Part shown: positions 16,321 through 26,057 of the stretch, in pieces
Numbering within the stretch: the stretch's first letter is position 1
Layout of the letters: the number at the start of each line of letters is the position of its first letter
Source of the DNA: Risungbinella massiliensis
Lineage (GTDB): Bacteria; Bacillota; Bacilli; Thermoactinomycetales; Thermoactinomycetaceae
Direction of reading: 5' to 3'
NCBI RefSeq assembly: GCF_000942395.1
Contig: NZ_LN812103.1
Span: 1,027,207 to 1,091,206, forward strand
DNA length: 64,000 bases
Made by a program: the position numbers and the translations under genes
Notes under the pieces: generated by a model
Seen by the model: the letters and a program-made list of their open reading frames with translations, nothing else
The model's database searches: none
Told to the model about the DNA's origin: nothing

Positions 16321-16349
16321 TTGGCATTTGCATATGGATTCGCTATACT
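16321..16349 (+). promoter_or_regulatory. SigA-type promoter of sucCD
   Basis: TTGGCA (16321-16326), 17-base spacer, TATACT (16344-16349), about 120 bases before sucC. The long leader contains a weak hairpin ending in a T run near 16425. Confidence 0.6.
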
Positions 16350-16466
16350 AGCAAAGGAACAAACAGTTGTCATTACAGAGGGTTACATAAAAAGAAAACT
16401 CTGGCAATTGTCTATTTTTTTGTTATTGAATGGGTTTACATTCAGAACCTGGATGGGGGATGGAGC

Positions 16467-17627
16467 ATGAACGTACATGAGTACCAAGGAAAAGACGTCC
16501 TCAAACAATTTGGAGTAGTTGTTCCAAGAGGCCATGTCGCGTTTACTGAAGAGGAAGCAGTAGAAGCTGCGAAAAACCTCGGTGGTGAGCTTTGGGTAGT
16601 AAAAGCCCAAATCCATGCCGGTGGACGTGGAAAAGCAGGTGGAGTAAAACTAGCTCGAAGCCTAGAAGAAGTTCGTACATACGCAAAAGAACTTCTTGGT
16701 AAAGTGTTGGTTACTCATCAAACGGGACCAGAAGGAAAAGAAATTAGACGTCTCTTGATTGAAGAAGGATGTCCGATTGAAAAAGAATACTACATTGGAG
16801 TAGTAATCGATCGTTCTTCTAATTCTGTTGTGATGATGGGATCAGAAGAAGGCGGTACAGAGATTGAAGAAGTAGCAGAAAAAACTCCAGAGAAAATTTT
16901 CAAAGAAGCAATCGACCCAGCAGTAGGAATGACCGTATTCCAAGCTCGTCGTCTTGCTTATAACATCAACATTCCAAAAGATAAAGTGAACCAAGCAGTG
17001 AAGTTTATGTTGGCACTTTATGAAGCATTTGTATCCAAAGATTGTTCTTTGGCAGAGATTAACCCACTGATCACGACGACAGATGGTCGTGTAATGGCAC
17101 TCGATGCCAAGCTAAACTTTGATAGCAATGCTCTTTATCGTCAAAAAGAAATTGTGGCTCTTCGTGATCTCACAGAAGAAGATCCAAAAGAGATCGAAGC
17201 ATCGAAGTATGACCTGAGCTATATCGCCCTTGATGGAAATATCGGTTGCATGGTCAACGGTGCTGGTTTGGCGATGGCAACGATGGATATTATCAAACAT
17301 TACAGCGGAGAACCTGCCAACTTCCTCGATGTTGGGGGCGGTGCAACGGCTGAGAAGGTTACTGAAGCTTTCAAAATCATCTTGGCTGATGAGAAAGTAA
17401 AAGGGATCTTCGTCAACATTTTCGGTGGCATTATGAAATGCGACATCATTGCTGCTGGTGTAGTAGAGGCTACTAAACAGGTTGGACTCGAGATACCACT
17501 CGTGGTACGTCTAGAAGGTACCAATGTAGAGTTGGGTAAAAAGATCCTCAATGAGTCTGGTCTTGCAATTGTAGCAGCTGACTCCATGGCAGATGGCGCT
17601 CAAAAGATCGTAGAGCTCGTAAAATAA
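16467..17627 (+). CDS. sucC: Succinate-CoA ligase [ADP-forming] subunit beta
   Basis: 386 residues, the usual length. An N-terminal ATP-grasp domain ([17 protein letters not shown]; later [18 protein letters not shown]) binds nucleotide, and the C-terminal CoA-ligase domain carries the glycine-rich [13 protein letters not shown] loop. With SucD it makes the TCA-cycle enzyme interconverting succinyl-CoA and succinate with phosphorylation of ADP. ATG 16467 follows GGGGGATGG. It is 33 bases upstream of sucD and co-transcribed with it. Confidence 0.97.
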   Translation: MNVHEYQGKDVLKQFGVVVPRGHVAFTEEEAVEAAKNLGGELWVVKAQIHAGGRGKAGGVKLARSLEEVRTYAKELLGKVLVTHQTGPEGKEIRRLLIEEGCPIEKEYYIGVVIDRSSNSVVMMGSEEGGTEIEEVAEKTPEKIFKEAIDPAVGMTVFQARRLAYNINIPKDKVNQAVKFMLALYEAFVSKDCSLAEINPLITTTDGRVMALDAKLNFDSNALYRQKEIVALRDLTEEDPKEIEASKYDLSYIALDGNIGCMVNGAGLAMATMDIIKHYSGEPANFLDVGGGATAEKVTEAFKIILADEKVKGIFVNIFGGIMKCDIIAAGVVEATKQVGLEIPLVVRLEGTNVELGKKILNESGLAIVAADSMADGAQKIVELVK

Positions 17628-17660
17628 GCTGGCATCGAAACGAGAAAGGTGGGTTTTTCG

Positions 17661-18563
17661 GTGAGTATTTTCGTAAATAAGGAGACCCGCGTGATCACTC
17701 AAGGGATTACGGGAGCTACGGGTCTTTTCCATACAAAACAAGCAATAGAATATGGAACCAACATTGTAGGTGGAGTTACCCCTGGTAAAGGTGGTACCGA
17801 AGTAGAAGGAATTCCGGTCTTCGATACCGTTCAAGAAGCAGTAGCAGCAACGAACGCAAATGCATCGGTTATCTATGTAGCAGCTCCTTTTGCAGCAGAT
17901 GCGATCATGGAAGCGGTAGATGCAGAATTGGATCTCGTTATCTGTATTACAGAAGGAATCCCTGTTCTGGATATGGTAAAAGTTCGCCGATATATGGAAG
18001 GGAAGAAAACACGCCTCGTTGGACCTAACTGCCCAGGCGTAATCACCCCTGGCGAATGTAAGATTGGAATTATGCCTGGTTATATTCATACCCCAGGTCA
18101 TGTAGGAATTGTGTCCCGTTCTGGAACTCTTACCTACGAAGCAGTTCACCAACTGTCTACTCGTGGAATCGGACAGTCAACTGCGGTAGGAATTGGGGGA
18201 GACCCAATCAATGGTACTGACTTCATCGATGTGCTCAAAGCTTTCAATGAAGATGAAGATACCAAAGCAGTGGTCATGATCGGGGAGATCGGTGGTACAG
18301 CAGAGGAAGAAGCTGCTGAATGGATCAAAGCTAACATGACCAAACCAGTCGTCGGCTTTATCGGTGGACAAACTGCACCTCCAGGAAAACGCATGGGTCA
18401 TGCTGGTGCGATCATTTCCGGTGGTAAAGGAACTGCTGCTGAGAAGATTGCGACACTGGAGCTTTGTGGCGTAAAAGTAGCTGCAACTCCTTCTGTAATC
18501 GGAGAGACATTGGTAAAAGTTCTCGAAGAAAAAGGCATGTTGGAAGAAGTTACTACGAAGTAA
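17661..18563 (+). CDS. sucD: Succinate-CoA ligase subunit alpha
   Basis: 300 residues. The CoA-binding Rossmann domain starts [21 protein letters not shown]. The active-site histidine that is phosphorylated lies in [13 protein letters not shown], and the GPNCPG motif is intact. I use GTG 17661, which gives the canonical MSIF start and has AAAGGTGG upstream; a GTG at 17649 would add four residues. It completes the SucCD heterodimer and is followed by a strong terminator. Confidence 0.96.
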   Translation: MSIFVNKETRVITQGITGATGLFHTKQAIEYGTNIVGGVTPGKGGTEVEGIPVFDTVQEAVAATNANASVIYVAAPFAADAIMEAVDAELDLVICITEGIPVLDMVKVRRYMEGKKTRLVGPNCPGVITPGECKIGIMPGYIHTPGHVGIVSRSGTLTYEAVHQLSTRGIGQSTAVGIGGDPINGTDFIDVLKAFNEDEDTKAVVMIGEIGGTAEEEAAEWIKANMTKPVVGFIGGQTAPPGKRMGHAGAIISGGKGTAAEKIATLELCGVKVAATPSVIGETLVKVLEEKGMLEEVTTK

Positions 18564-18583
18564 TGGATCATAGTAATAAATGT

Positions 18584-18615
18584 ACCCCAGCTCTTGTATA
18601 GGAGCTGGGGTTTTT
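18584..18615 (+). terminator. Terminator of sucCD
   Basis: ACCCCAGCTC (18584-18593) pairs with GAGCTGGGGT (18602-18611), followed by TTTTG. Confidence 0.92.
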
Positions 18616-18676
18616 GATTGTTATGTTAGACACGATACATTTTTCTGAATAATGCGGTTTGATAAACAGATTTCCT

Positions 18677-18705
18677 TTGACTTTGTGATCGATTTTTTCT
18701 ACAAT
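18677..18705 (+). promoter_or_regulatory. SigA-type promoter of ABC-F leader transcript
   Basis: TTGACT (18677-18682), 17-base spacer, TACAAT (18700-18705). The predicted transcript start is near 18712, almost directly on the ribosome-binding site of the leader peptide. Confidence 0.7.
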
Positions 18706-18733
18706 GTATTTACTAAAAAGGAGGTGGGGAAAG

Positions 18734-18853
18734 GTGAATCAAACTGGTAAAGGCATGACAGCACTACAAGAATACTTGTATATTCGTTATGCCATTTTTT
18801 CTATTGCATGTGAATCACGGGATAAGTCTGCCCTTTTTCACTCATGTAAATAG
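18734..18853 (+). CDS. 39-aa leader peptide candidate upstream of ABC-F gene
   Basis: GTG 18734 follows the very strong AAGGAGG (18718-18724). The product is MNQTGKGMTALQEYLYIRYA followed by IFSIACESRDKSALFHSCK. It is the first reading frame of a transcript that goes on to a terminator/antiterminator pair and the ABC-F gene, the arrangement of ribosome-mediated attenuation for antibiotic-responsive ABC-F genes. No family recognised. It could instead be an ordinary small protein. Coding evidence is the ribosome-binding site and position. Confidence 0.6.
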   Translation: MNQTGKGMTALQEYLYIRYAIFSIACESRDKSALFHSCK

Positions 18854-18865
18854 AAAAATACCAGT

Positions 18866-18956
18866 AAGAGACATCTACCCTACAATCGGTTTTGTTTACC
18901 CAAGATGGTAGAATAGCGCTGCCGTCTTTTTGGTGTCTCTTCAAACGGAGGAAGAG
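18866..18956 (+). promoter_or_regulatory. Transcription/translation attenuator of ABC-F gene
   Basis: A terminator hairpin GATGGTAG (18904-18911) with CTGCCGTC (18919-18926, two G-U pairs) is followed by TTTTT. An upstream segment AAGAGACATCTACC (18866-18879) is complementary to GGTAGA (18907-18912), which would break the terminator, and to TGTCTCTT (18934-18941). A third hairpin, CTCTTC (18937-18942) with GAAGAG (18951-18956), would occlude the GGAGG site of the ABC-F start; pairing of TGTCTCTT upstream would free it. The alternatives are mutually exclusive, which is the logic of an attenuator. Structures were worked out by eye, not folded. Confidence 0.65.
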
Positions 18957-18961
18957 CATAC

Positions 18962-20605
18962 ATGATTATTTGTAGTATGCAACGTGTAACCCAAACCTAT
19001 GGTGCAAATACGATATTTCGCAATTTGGCTTGTGAAATTAAGCAAGGTGAACGAATTGGTTTGATTGGTCGGAATGGAGAAGGAAAAACAACATTATTGA
19101 AGTTGATGGCCGGACACATTCAACCCAGTGAAGGACTTGTAATATGGATGAAAGGTGGATCTGCTGGTTTATTGCAACAATCACCTATTGTTGAGGATCA
19201 AAAAACAGTGAAAGAGATCTTATTTGATGTATTTCGTTCTCTTTTTGAAATAAAAGAGCAGATGGCACAAATGGAACAAGCTTTGTCCCAAGAACTAGAG
19301 GCATCAAAATTAGAAATGTATCTAGAAAAATACGGGAGTTTACAAGATCAGTTTGAACAAAATGGCGGGTATGAGATGGATTCGCAGATAAATCGTATTG
19401 TTCATGGCTTGCAAATCACTCAGTTGATGGAAAAACAGTGGTGCCAACTAAGTGGTGGGGAGCGAACCAAAGTAGGACTTACGCAACTTCTACTGAAGAA
19501 ACCGGATTTACTGTTATTAGATGAGCCAACCAATCATTTGGACCTACCTGCGATTGAATGGTTGACGGATTTTATCAGAAAATATAATGGAACAGTGGTA
19601 GTTGTTTCCCATGATCGTTATTTTTTAGATGATGTGGTGACTTCTATTTTGGAATTGGAATTAGGCGAACTTATTACCTATCATGGTAATTATTCTCATT
19701 ATGTAAGAGAGCGGGAAGAACGTCTATTACAACAATTTCAACAATACCAAGATCAGCAAAAGAAAATGAAAAAGATGAAGGAAGCAATCAAACGATTAAA
19801 AGACTGGGCCAATCGTTCTAATCCTCCAAGTGATGGTTTACATCGTCGAGCCAAAAGTATGGAAAAGGCTTTGATGCGTATCGAAGTCTTGAAAAAGCCT
19901 GTTTTGAAACAGAAAAAAATAGATCTTGATTTCCAGATGAACAAACGAAGTGGAAAAGACGTGGCGCTATTAGAAGACGTCTGTAAAAAAGTAGGTAGTA
20001 AGGAGCTTTTTCGTAATGTGAACATGTTTGTCCGATTTCAAGAACATGTTGCGATTGTTGGAGCAAATGGAAGCGGAAAAACGACATTGCTTAATATCAT
20101 AGCTGGTCTGGAGACGGTTGATGGTGGAGGAGTGAAATTAGGTAGTAATCTTTCTATTGGCTATCTTTCCCAGCATGTAATAGAAATAAATCAACAGTTT
20201 ACAGTTATAGATGAATTCCGTGAAAAAATCAGTGTTTCAGAAGAAGAAGCCCGAAATATTTTGGCAAAGTTTTTGTTTTATGGTAACGCTGTTTTCCGAA
20301 AAGTACAGAGTCTGAGCGGGGGAGAACGCATGCGGCTTCGTCTGGCTCAACTTATGCACCAACATTATAATCTGCTCATTTTGGATGAACCGACCAATCA
20401 TTTGGATATAGAATCAAAAGAAGTACTAGAAGAAGCTCTAAGTCATTATCAAGGGACGATAATTGCCGTTTCCCACGATCGCTATTTTCTTGACCGTCTT
20501 TTCCAAAGAATATATTGGATTTCCCACGATCAGTTAACAAGGTATGAGGGGAACTATACATTTTCTAGGAAAAAACGTCGAGAGTTAGATAGGTTAGATG
20601 AGTAA
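18962..20605 (+). CDS. ABC-F family ATPase, probable ribosomal protection type
   Basis: 547 residues with two ABC cassettes and no membrane segments. Cassette 1: GLIGRNGEGKTTLLK, LSGGERTKVGL, LLLLDEPTNHLD. Cassette 2: AIVGANGSGKTTLLN, LSGGERMRLRLAQL, LLILDEPTNHLD. The interdomain linker (about residues 235-310, highly charged, containing NPPSDGLHRRAKSMEKAL) is the P-site tRNA-interaction motif that reaches into the ribosome. Many ABC-F proteins of this size displace antibiotics from the peptidyl-transferase centre; others regulate translation. The length equals that of Bacillus VmlR, and the leader with an attenuator argues for an antibiotic-inducible resistance factor. Spectrum unknown. ATG 18962 follows GGAGG by ten bases. 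Confidence 0.88.
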   Translation: MIICSMQRVTQTYGANTIFRNLACEIKQGERIGLIGRNGEGKTTLLKLMAGHIQPSEGLVIWMKGGSAGLLQQSPIVEDQKTVKEILFDVFRSLFEIKEQMAQMEQALSQELEASKLEMYLEKYGSLQDQFEQNGGYEMDSQINRIVHGLQITQLMEKQWCQLSGGERTKVGLTQLLLKKPDLLLLDEPTNHLDLPAIEWLTDFIRKYNGTVVVVSHDRYFLDDVVTSILELELGELITYHGNYSHYVREREERLLQQFQQYQDQQKKMKKMKEAIKRLKDWANRSNPPSDGLHRRAKSMEKALMRIEVLKKPVLKQKKIDLDFQMNKRSGKDVALLEDVCKKVGSKELFRNVNMFVRFQEHVAIVGANGSGKTTLLNIIAGLETVDGGGVKLGSNLSIGYLSQHVIEINQQFTVIDEFREKISVSEEEARNILAKFLFYGNAVFRKVQSLSGGERMRLRLAQLMHQHYNLLILDEPTNHLDIESKEVLEEALSHYQGTIIAVSHDRYFLDRLFQRIYWISHDQLTRYEGNYTFSRKKRRELDRLDE

Positions 20606-20661
20606 AAATTACAGATTAGGGAAGACCCAGTAATCAGTAGTAAGATAGGGTATAAGGTTGG

Positions 20662-20690
20662 GAGAACCTGTCATCAGGTTCTCTTTTTTT
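20662..20690 (+). terminator. Terminator of ABC-F gene
   Basis: GAGAACCTG (20662-20670) pairs with CAGGTTCTC (20675-20683), followed by seven Ts. Confidence 0.92.
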
Positions 20691-20764
20691 TACATGGAAA
20701 AGGAAATATAATCCATTATACAGAACATGCTCTAGATGCACTTTTGCATGAAAGGGTGGATTAT

Positions 20765-21883
20765 ATGGACAAAAGATGGTCGCTCATCGCATTGCATCAG
20801 ATAAAAGGAGTAGGATGGCATACGATTGGACGTTTACAAAAAGTGGGTTGGCAACCAGGCGATCACATTGAAGAAACGCATTTGTCCGAAATTGCCAAGG
20901 GAAAAGTTCCAACGAAAGTCATAAATGCGATACGAATTACATACAGTCCGGAATATGTACAAAAAGTAATGTTTGATCTCCAAAAAACAGAGATTCAAGT
21001 GATGACTTTTTTTGATTCTGATTATCCTCATTCATTACGAGAGCTACCCCAACCTCCATGGGTACTCTATCTGCTTGGAGATCGCTCACTATTACATAAC
21101 CCATGTATTGCGATGATTGGCACTCGAAAACCAACGCCTTATGGTAAAAGGGTAGCTCAAGTTTTTGCCGAGAGCTTGTCCCGTTCTAATTGGACGATTG
21201 TGAGTGGCATGGCACTGGGAATCGATGGGATATGTCATCAAGCTGCTTTGGAATCTGGTGGCAAAACAATTGCAGTTCTGGGATCAGGAATAGATGTAGT
21301 CTATCCAGTACAACATCGATCTCTCTATCAGGAGATTGTTAAGAAAGGATTGGTAGTATCAGAGGTAGCTCCAGGGACTGTAGCTAAACCAGGTCTTTTT
21401 CCCCAACGCAATCGGATTGTGAGTGGATTGGCCAAAGGCGTCTTGGTAGTGGAGGCAGCAGAAAAGAGTGGTACACTGATCACGACTGATTTTGCATTAG
21501 AGCAAGGGAAGGACGTTTTTGCAATCCCAGGCAGTATCTTATCAGAACAAAGCAGAGGTACGAATCGCCTGATTCAACAAGGGGCCAAATGTGTCTTACA
21601 TCCAGACGAGATTCTAGAAGAGTACGAACATCTAGTAATTCCATTCTCAGATGAAGTGGCTGCCACTGTTACCTCTCCCCAGTTGATGCTTACTGAAACC
21701 GAGCAACAGATATGGGATCAACTTGGTCCAGAACCTATTTCCTTGACTATGTTACTCTCTTTAATAAGTTCAGTACCGATCGGAGAGGTTCACCGATCAC
21801 TATTACAAATGGAAATGAAGCGATATATACAGCAACTTCCTGGATCAAGATATATCCGTTTAGGTGAGATTTCCAAAACCTAA
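20765..21883 (+). CDS. dprA: DNA-processing protein DprA
   Basis: 372 residues. An N-terminal SAM-like helical region is followed by the Rossmann DprA core (MIGTRKPTPYGKRVAQVFAE; SGMALGIDGICHQAALESGG; VLGSGIDVVYP; FPQRNRIVSGL; EAAEKSGTLITTDFALEQG) and a C-terminal winged-helix-like segment. DprA loads RecA onto incoming single-stranded DNA in transformation and occurs widely even in non-competent species. ATG 20765 has AAGGGTGG six bases upstream; upstream TTG 20744 is less likely. Position between sucD and topA is conserved in Bacilli. Confidence 0.93.
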   Translation: MDKRWSLIALHQIKGVGWHTIGRLQKVGWQPGDHIEETHLSEIAKGKVPTKVINAIRITYSPEYVQKVMFDLQKTEIQVMTFFDSDYPHSLRELPQPPWVLYLLGDRSLLHNPCIAMIGTRKPTPYGKRVAQVFAESLSRSNWTIVSGMALGIDGICHQAALESGGKTIAVLGSGIDVVYPVQHRSLYQEIVKKGLVVSEVAPGTVAKPGLFPQRNRIVSGLAKGVLVVEAAEKSGTLITTDFALEQGKDVFAIPGSILSEQSRGTNRLIQQGAKCVLHPDEILEEYEHLVIPFSDEVAATVTSPQLMLTETEQQIWDQLGPEPISLTMLLSLISSVPIGEVHRSLLQMEMKRYIQQLPGSRYIRLGEISKT

Positions 21884-21974
21884 AGTTGCAAGGCATTAAT
21901 TTACTCTGGTATTGTACATATGGAACATAGAAGAATAAGCAGCGGAAAATGCATGTGAGAGGAGGGAGCAGAAA

Positions 21975-24047
21975 ATGGCAGACTCGTTAGTTATTGTGGA
22001 ATCGCCTGCGAAGGCGAAAACAATAGGAAAATATCTAGGTCGCAAGTACATAGTAAAAGCTTCAATGGGTCATATACGTGACCTACCGAAAAGTCAGTTA
22101 GGAGTAGATGTCGAGAACCATTTTTCTCCTAAGTATATTACTGTCCGTGGCAAAGGAGATATTTTAAAAGAACTTCGAAACGCCAAGAAAAAAGTGAAAA
22201 ATATTTATTTAGCTGCTGACCCGGATCGTGAAGGAGAAGCAATCGCTTGGCATTTGGCTCATATTTTAGGAGTAGATCCTAATGATACTTGTCGAGTGGT
22301 CTTTCATGAAATTACCAAGGATGCTGTCAAAGATGCTTTTAAACGCCCACGCCCAATTGATATGGATCTTGTGAATGCACAACAAGCTAGAAGAATATTA
22401 GACCGTATAGTGGGGTATAAGATCAGTCCGTTACTGTGGAAACGAGTAAAAAAAGGTTTGAGTGCAGGTCGTGTACAGTCCATTGCAGTCAAATTAGTAA
22501 TCGATCGTGAGAAAGAAATTCGGGCGTTTGTACCAGAAGAATACTGGAGTGTAACGGCGCATCTTTTGAGTGGAAAAGCAGAATTAGAAGCAAAGTTTTA
22601 TGGATATGAAGGTAAGAAAAAAGAGCTGAAAAATCGCCAAGAAGTAGACGAGCTCTTGGAGAAAATCAAAGGAAAGCGCTTTGTAGTAGACTCAATTAAA
22701 GAGAGTAAACGCAAACGTAATCCATCTCTTCCGTTTATCACCTCGACTTTGCAACAGGAAGCAGCGAGAAAGTTGAACTTTCGTGCTGCCAAGACAATGA
22801 TGTTAGCTCAACAGCTCTATGAAGGAATCGATATCGGGAAGGAAGGGACGGTCGGTCTCATTACTTATATGCGAACCGATTCTACGAGAATATCCGAGAC
22901 GGCGTCTACAGAAACAGCGAAGTACATTCAAGAGTCGTATGGAGAGAATTATCTAGCTACTGGCAAGCGAGAGCAAAAGAAAAAGGCAAACGCGCAAGAT
23001 GCTCACGAAGCAATTCGTCCTACTTCTATCTTCCGGACACCAGATCAGATGAAGGCATATCTTTCACGAGATCAGTTGAGGTTATATCGGCTTATTTGGG
23101 AGCGCCTCGTAGCCAGTCAGATGGCACCTGCGATCTTGGATGCGGTAACAGCGGAGATCTCAGCAGGAGAGGCTAGTTTTCGGGCAACTGGTTCCAAGAT
23201 TAACTTTCCAGGATTTATGAAGGTATATATTGAAGGAACGGATGACAAAAAGCAGGATGATGAAAAGTTCTTGCCTCCACTAGAAGAAGGACAGCTACTC
23301 AAAAAGAAAAAAGTAGATCCTGCTCAACACTTCACCCAACCACCTCCACGCTATACAGAGGCTCGATTGGTACGGACGTTGGAGGAAAAGGGAATTGGAC
23401 GTCCTAGTACGTATGCTCCGACACTGGAGACGATCCAAAAACGAGGCTATGTCAAGTTAGAGGAAAAGAAGTTCATCCCAACGGAGTTAGGTGAAATAGT
23501 ACTAGAATTAATGGAAGAGTTTTTCCCAGAGATTTTAAATATCGAATTTACTGTTCATATGGAAGAAGATCTGGACCAAGTGGAGGAAGGAAGAACTGAT
23601 TGGATTCAGATTCTCGATCGGTTCTATGAATCTTTCCACAGTCGCCTCATTGTGGCAGAAAAAGAGATGCAGTCAGTAGAGATCAAAGATGAGGTTTCCG
23701 ATGAGTTGTGCGAGAAATGTAATAAACCAATGGTTTATAAGTTAGGACGGTTTGGGAAATTTCTTGCATGCTCTGGTTTCCCCGATTGTCGTAATACCAA
23801 AGCGATCATGAAATCAACAGGTGTAACTTGTCCCAAATGCCAAAAAGGAGAAATTGTGGAACGCAAGAGCAAGAAGAAACGGGTCTTTTATGGATGTAAT
23901 CAGTATCCTGACTGTGACTTCCTCTCATGGGATAAACCAGTACCAGAACCTTGTCCAAAATGTAATTCTATGATGGTAGAAAAAAAGAAGAAAAAAGAGA
24001 CTTGGATCACCTGTACCAAGTGTGACTTCGAGAGAGAAAAAGCATAG
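21975..24047 (+). CDS. topA: DNA topoisomerase I
   Basis: 690 residues. The N-terminal Toprim domain begins [18 protein letters not shown] and carries [15 protein letters not shown], with the metal-binding DxD-like acidic residues. The catalytic tyrosine is in [12 protein letters not shown]. Three C-terminal zinc ribbons follow (CEKCNKP..., CPKCQKG..., CPKCNSM..., each with a CxxC pair and a downstream cysteine pair). It relaxes negative supercoils. ATG 21975 follows GAGGAGGGAG. It is 13 bases upstream of trmFO and co-transcribed. Confidence 0.97.
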   Translation: MADSLVIVESPAKAKTIGKYLGRKYIVKASMGHIRDLPKSQLGVDVENHFSPKYITVRGKGDILKELRNAKKKVKNIYLAADPDREGEAIAWHLAHILGVDPNDTCRVVFHEITKDAVKDAFKRPRPIDMDLVNAQQARRILDRIVGYKISPLLWKRVKKGLSAGRVQSIAVKLVIDREKEIRAFVPEEYWSVTAHLLSGKAELEAKFYGYEGKKKELKNRQEVDELLEKIKGKRFVVDSIKESKRKRNPSLPFITSTLQQEAARKLNFRAAKTMMLAQQLYEGIDIGKEGTVGLITYMRTDSTRISETASTETAKYIQESYGENYLATGKREQKKKANAQDAHEAIRPTSIFRTPDQMKAYLSRDQLRLYRLIWERLVASQMAPAILDAVTAEISAGEASFRATGSKINFPGFMKVYIEGTDDKKQDDEKFLPPLEEGQLLKKKKVDPAQHFTQPPPRYTEARLVRTLEEKGIGRPSTYAPTLETIQKRGYVKLEEKKFIPTELGEIVLELMEEFFPEILNIEFTVHMEEDLDQVEEGRTDWIQILDRFYESFHSRLIVAEKEMQSVEIKDEVSDELCEKCNKPMVYKLGRFGKFLACSGFPDCRNTKAIMKSTGVTCPKCQKGEIVERKSKKKRVFYGCNQYPDCDFLSWDKPVPEPCPKCNSMMVEKKKKKETWITCTKCDFEREKA

Positions 24048-24060
24048 AGGAGGGGAAACG

Positions 24061-25368
24061 GTGAACCAAACACAAGTAACCGTAGTCGGAGCTGGGCTTG
24101 CCGGAAGTGAGGCGGCATGGCAATTAGCAGAGCGGGGAATTAAGGTAAAGCTGATCGAGATGCGACCAGTTAAGCGGACACCTGCCCATCGTGGAGATCA
24201 GTTTGCAGAATTGGTATGCAGTAACTCGCTACGAGCAGCAGGATTGACCAATGCGGTAGGTATTTTAAAAGAAGAGATGCGTAAACTTAACTCCCTTATC
24301 ATGAAAGCGGCAGATAAACATGCTGTCCCAGCAGGAGGAGCATTGGCTGTTGATCGAGAGAATTTTTCTGAAGAGATAACACAAGTGTTGCATCAGCATC
24401 CTAATATTACGGTTGTGAAAGAAGAAGTAACTGCAATCCCAGAGGGACCAACTGTAATTGCGACTGGGCCGCTAACATCAGAAGCTTTATCAGCCGATTT
24501 AAAGAAGCTAACGGGAGAAGAGTACCTTTATTTTTACGATGCGGCAGCACCGATTGTAGAGAAAGAAAGCATCGACATGGAGAAAGTTTATTTAGCTTCT
24601 CGCTATGATAAAGGGGAAGCGGCTTATCTTAACTGTCCGATGTCTGAAGAAGAGTTCGATCGTTTTTATGAAGCACTGATCTCAGCCGAAACGGTACCAT
24701 TAAAAGAATTCGAGAAAGAGATTTTCTTTGAAGGATGTATGCCGATCGAAGTAATGGCTCGTCGTGGGAAGAAGACTCTTCTCTTTGGACCAATGAAACC
24801 AGTTGGATTGATAGATCCGCGAACTGGGAAGCGTCCACATGCGGTAGTTCAGCTTCGTCAAGATAATAGTGCAGGCACACTGTATAATATTGTTGGGTTC
24901 CAGACTCATCTAAAATGGGGACCACAAAAAGAAGTACTACAGTTAATCCCTGGTTTGGAGAATGCTGAAATCATCCGTTATGGAGTAATGCATCGTAATA
25001 CGTTCCTAAATTCACCCAAAATGCTTCTTCCTACCTATCAATTCCGTGAACGGGCTGACCTGTTTTTTGCTGGACAAATGACTGGAGTGGAAGGGTATGT
25101 AGAATCAGCAGCATCGGGACTTTTGGCTGGTATCAATGCTGCCCATCTCGCTAGTGGAAAAGAGTTAGTCACTGCACCATCGACCACGGCTATTGGAAGT
25201 TTAGCTCACTATATTACGCATACGGATGCAAAGAACTTTCAACCGATGAATGCCAATTTTGGTTTGTTTGCTCCTCTAACAGAACATATTCGTTCGAAGA
25301 AAGATCGAGCAACGGCTTATGCCAAACGAGCAATCGAAGAAGTAGAACGATTTACATTGACGGTCTAA
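24061..25368 (+). CDS. trmFO: tRNA m5U54 methyltransferase, folate/FAD-dependent (TrmFO)
   Basis: 435 residues. The FAD-binding dinucleotide fold opens [20 protein letters not shown], followed by [20 protein letters not shown] and CSNSLRAAG, all typical of TrmFO (Gid). It methylates U54 in the T loop of tRNA using methylenetetrahydrofolate and FADH2. GTG 24061 has AGGAGGGGAAAC directly upstream; a longer upstream frame is an overlap with topA. In Bacillus the next gene is xerC (codV), which is missing here. Confidence 0.96.
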   Translation: MNQTQVTVVGAGLAGSEAAWQLAERGIKVKLIEMRPVKRTPAHRGDQFAELVCSNSLRAAGLTNAVGILKEEMRKLNSLIMKAADKHAVPAGGALAVDRENFSEEITQVLHQHPNITVVKEEVTAIPEGPTVIATGPLTSEALSADLKKLTGEEYLYFYDAAAPIVEKESIDMEKVYLASRYDKGEAAYLNCPMSEEEFDRFYEALISAETVPLKEFEKEIFFEGCMPIEVMARRGKKTLLFGPMKPVGLIDPRTGKRPHAVVQLRQDNSAGTLYNIVGFQTHLKWGPQKEVLQLIPGLENAEIIRYGVMHRNTFLNSPKMLLPTYQFRERADLFFAGQMTGVEGYVESAASGLLAGINAAHLASGKELVTAPSTTAIGSLAHYITHTDAKNFQPMNANFGLFAPLTEHIRSKKDRATAYAKRAIEEVERFTLTV

Positions 25369-25380
25369 GTGGATTACGAG

Positions 25381-25417
25381 AAGATAGAATAGGAGAAAGA
25401 CTCCTATTCTGTCTTTT
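25381..25417 (+). terminator. Terminator of topA-trmFO
   Basis: AGAATAGGAG (25386-25395) pairs with CTCCTATTCT (25401-25410), followed by GTCTTTTT. Confidence 0.88.
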
Positions 25418-25441
25418 TGCTAGTAACGTTAGCCTTTCGGT

Positions 25442-25486
25442 ACAGCAGGGACCGAGGAGATAGCCTGATTCTCGGTTTCCTGCTGT
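25442..25486 (+). promoter_or_regulatory. Long hairpin in hslV leader
   Basis: ACAGCAGG (25442-25449) pairs with CCTGCTGT (25479-25486), and inner ACCGAG (25451-25456) with CTCGGT (25471-25476). It lies 28 bases before hslV. It may be a second terminator or a leader element; the following tract (TTCTCTATACTTTA) is only moderately U-rich. Confidence 0.5.
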
Positions 25487-25514
25487 TTCTCTATACTTTA
25501 GGGGGCACAGTGTA

Positions 25515-26054
25515 ATGGAACAATTTCACGCTACAACCATCTTTGCAGTACGACATAATGGTTCGGCAGCGATCGCAGGTGATGGGCAAGTAACCTTTGG
25601 GAATCAAATGATTATGAAACATGGAGCAAAAAAAGTTCGTCGACTCTATCGTGGGCAAGTTTTGGCAGGATTTGCTGGATCAGTAGCAGACGCAATTACG
25701 CTATTTGAAAAATTTGAAGCCAGGTTAGAGGAGTTTCACGGTAACTTGCAACGTGCAGCGGTGGAGCTTGCAAAAGAATGGCGAGCAGATAAAGTATTGC
25801 GTCGTCTAGAAGCGATGATGATTGTAGTTAATAAAGATACAATGCTTCTTCTATCTGGTAATGGGGAAGTAATCGAACCAGATGATGATGTTTTGGCGAT
25901 TGGTTCTGGTGGTAGCTTTGCGTTGTCAGCTGGACGTGCTTTAAAACGACACGCTACTCACTTAAATGCAAAAGAAATGGCACATGCAGCACTTACAGTA
26001 GCAAGCGAGATCTGTGTCTTTACTAACAGCAATATTATCTGTGAGGAGGTATAA
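25515..26054 (+). CDS. hslV: ATP-dependent protease proteolytic subunit HslV (ClpQ)
   Basis: 179 residues, N-terminal nucleophile hydrolase fold. The core is [20 protein letters not shown] and [19 protein letters not shown], with [14 protein letters not shown] downstream. In most HslV a threonine after Met1 is the nucleophile, in Bacillus subtilis a serine. Here the start [10 protein letters not shown] puts Glu at position 2, so six residues would have to be removed to expose Thr7. It pairs with the following HslU unfoldase and is 3 bases upstream of it. ATG 25515 is the only good start in the alignment region. Confidence 0.93.
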   Translation: MEQFHATTIFAVRHNGSAAIAGDGQVTFGNQMIMKHGAKKVRRLYRGQVLAGFAGSVADAITLFEKFEARLEEFHGNLQRAAVELAKEWRADKVLRRLEAMMIVVNKDTMLLLSGNGEVIEPDDDVLAIGSGGSFALSAGRALKRHATHLNAKEMAHAALTVASEICVFTNSNIICEEV

Positions 26055-26057
26055 GGG

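Noticed and set aside
17511-18152. Reverse-strand 213-codon frame over sucC/sucD
   Set aside because: Shadow of conserved coding sequence on the other strand; composition is not protein-like.
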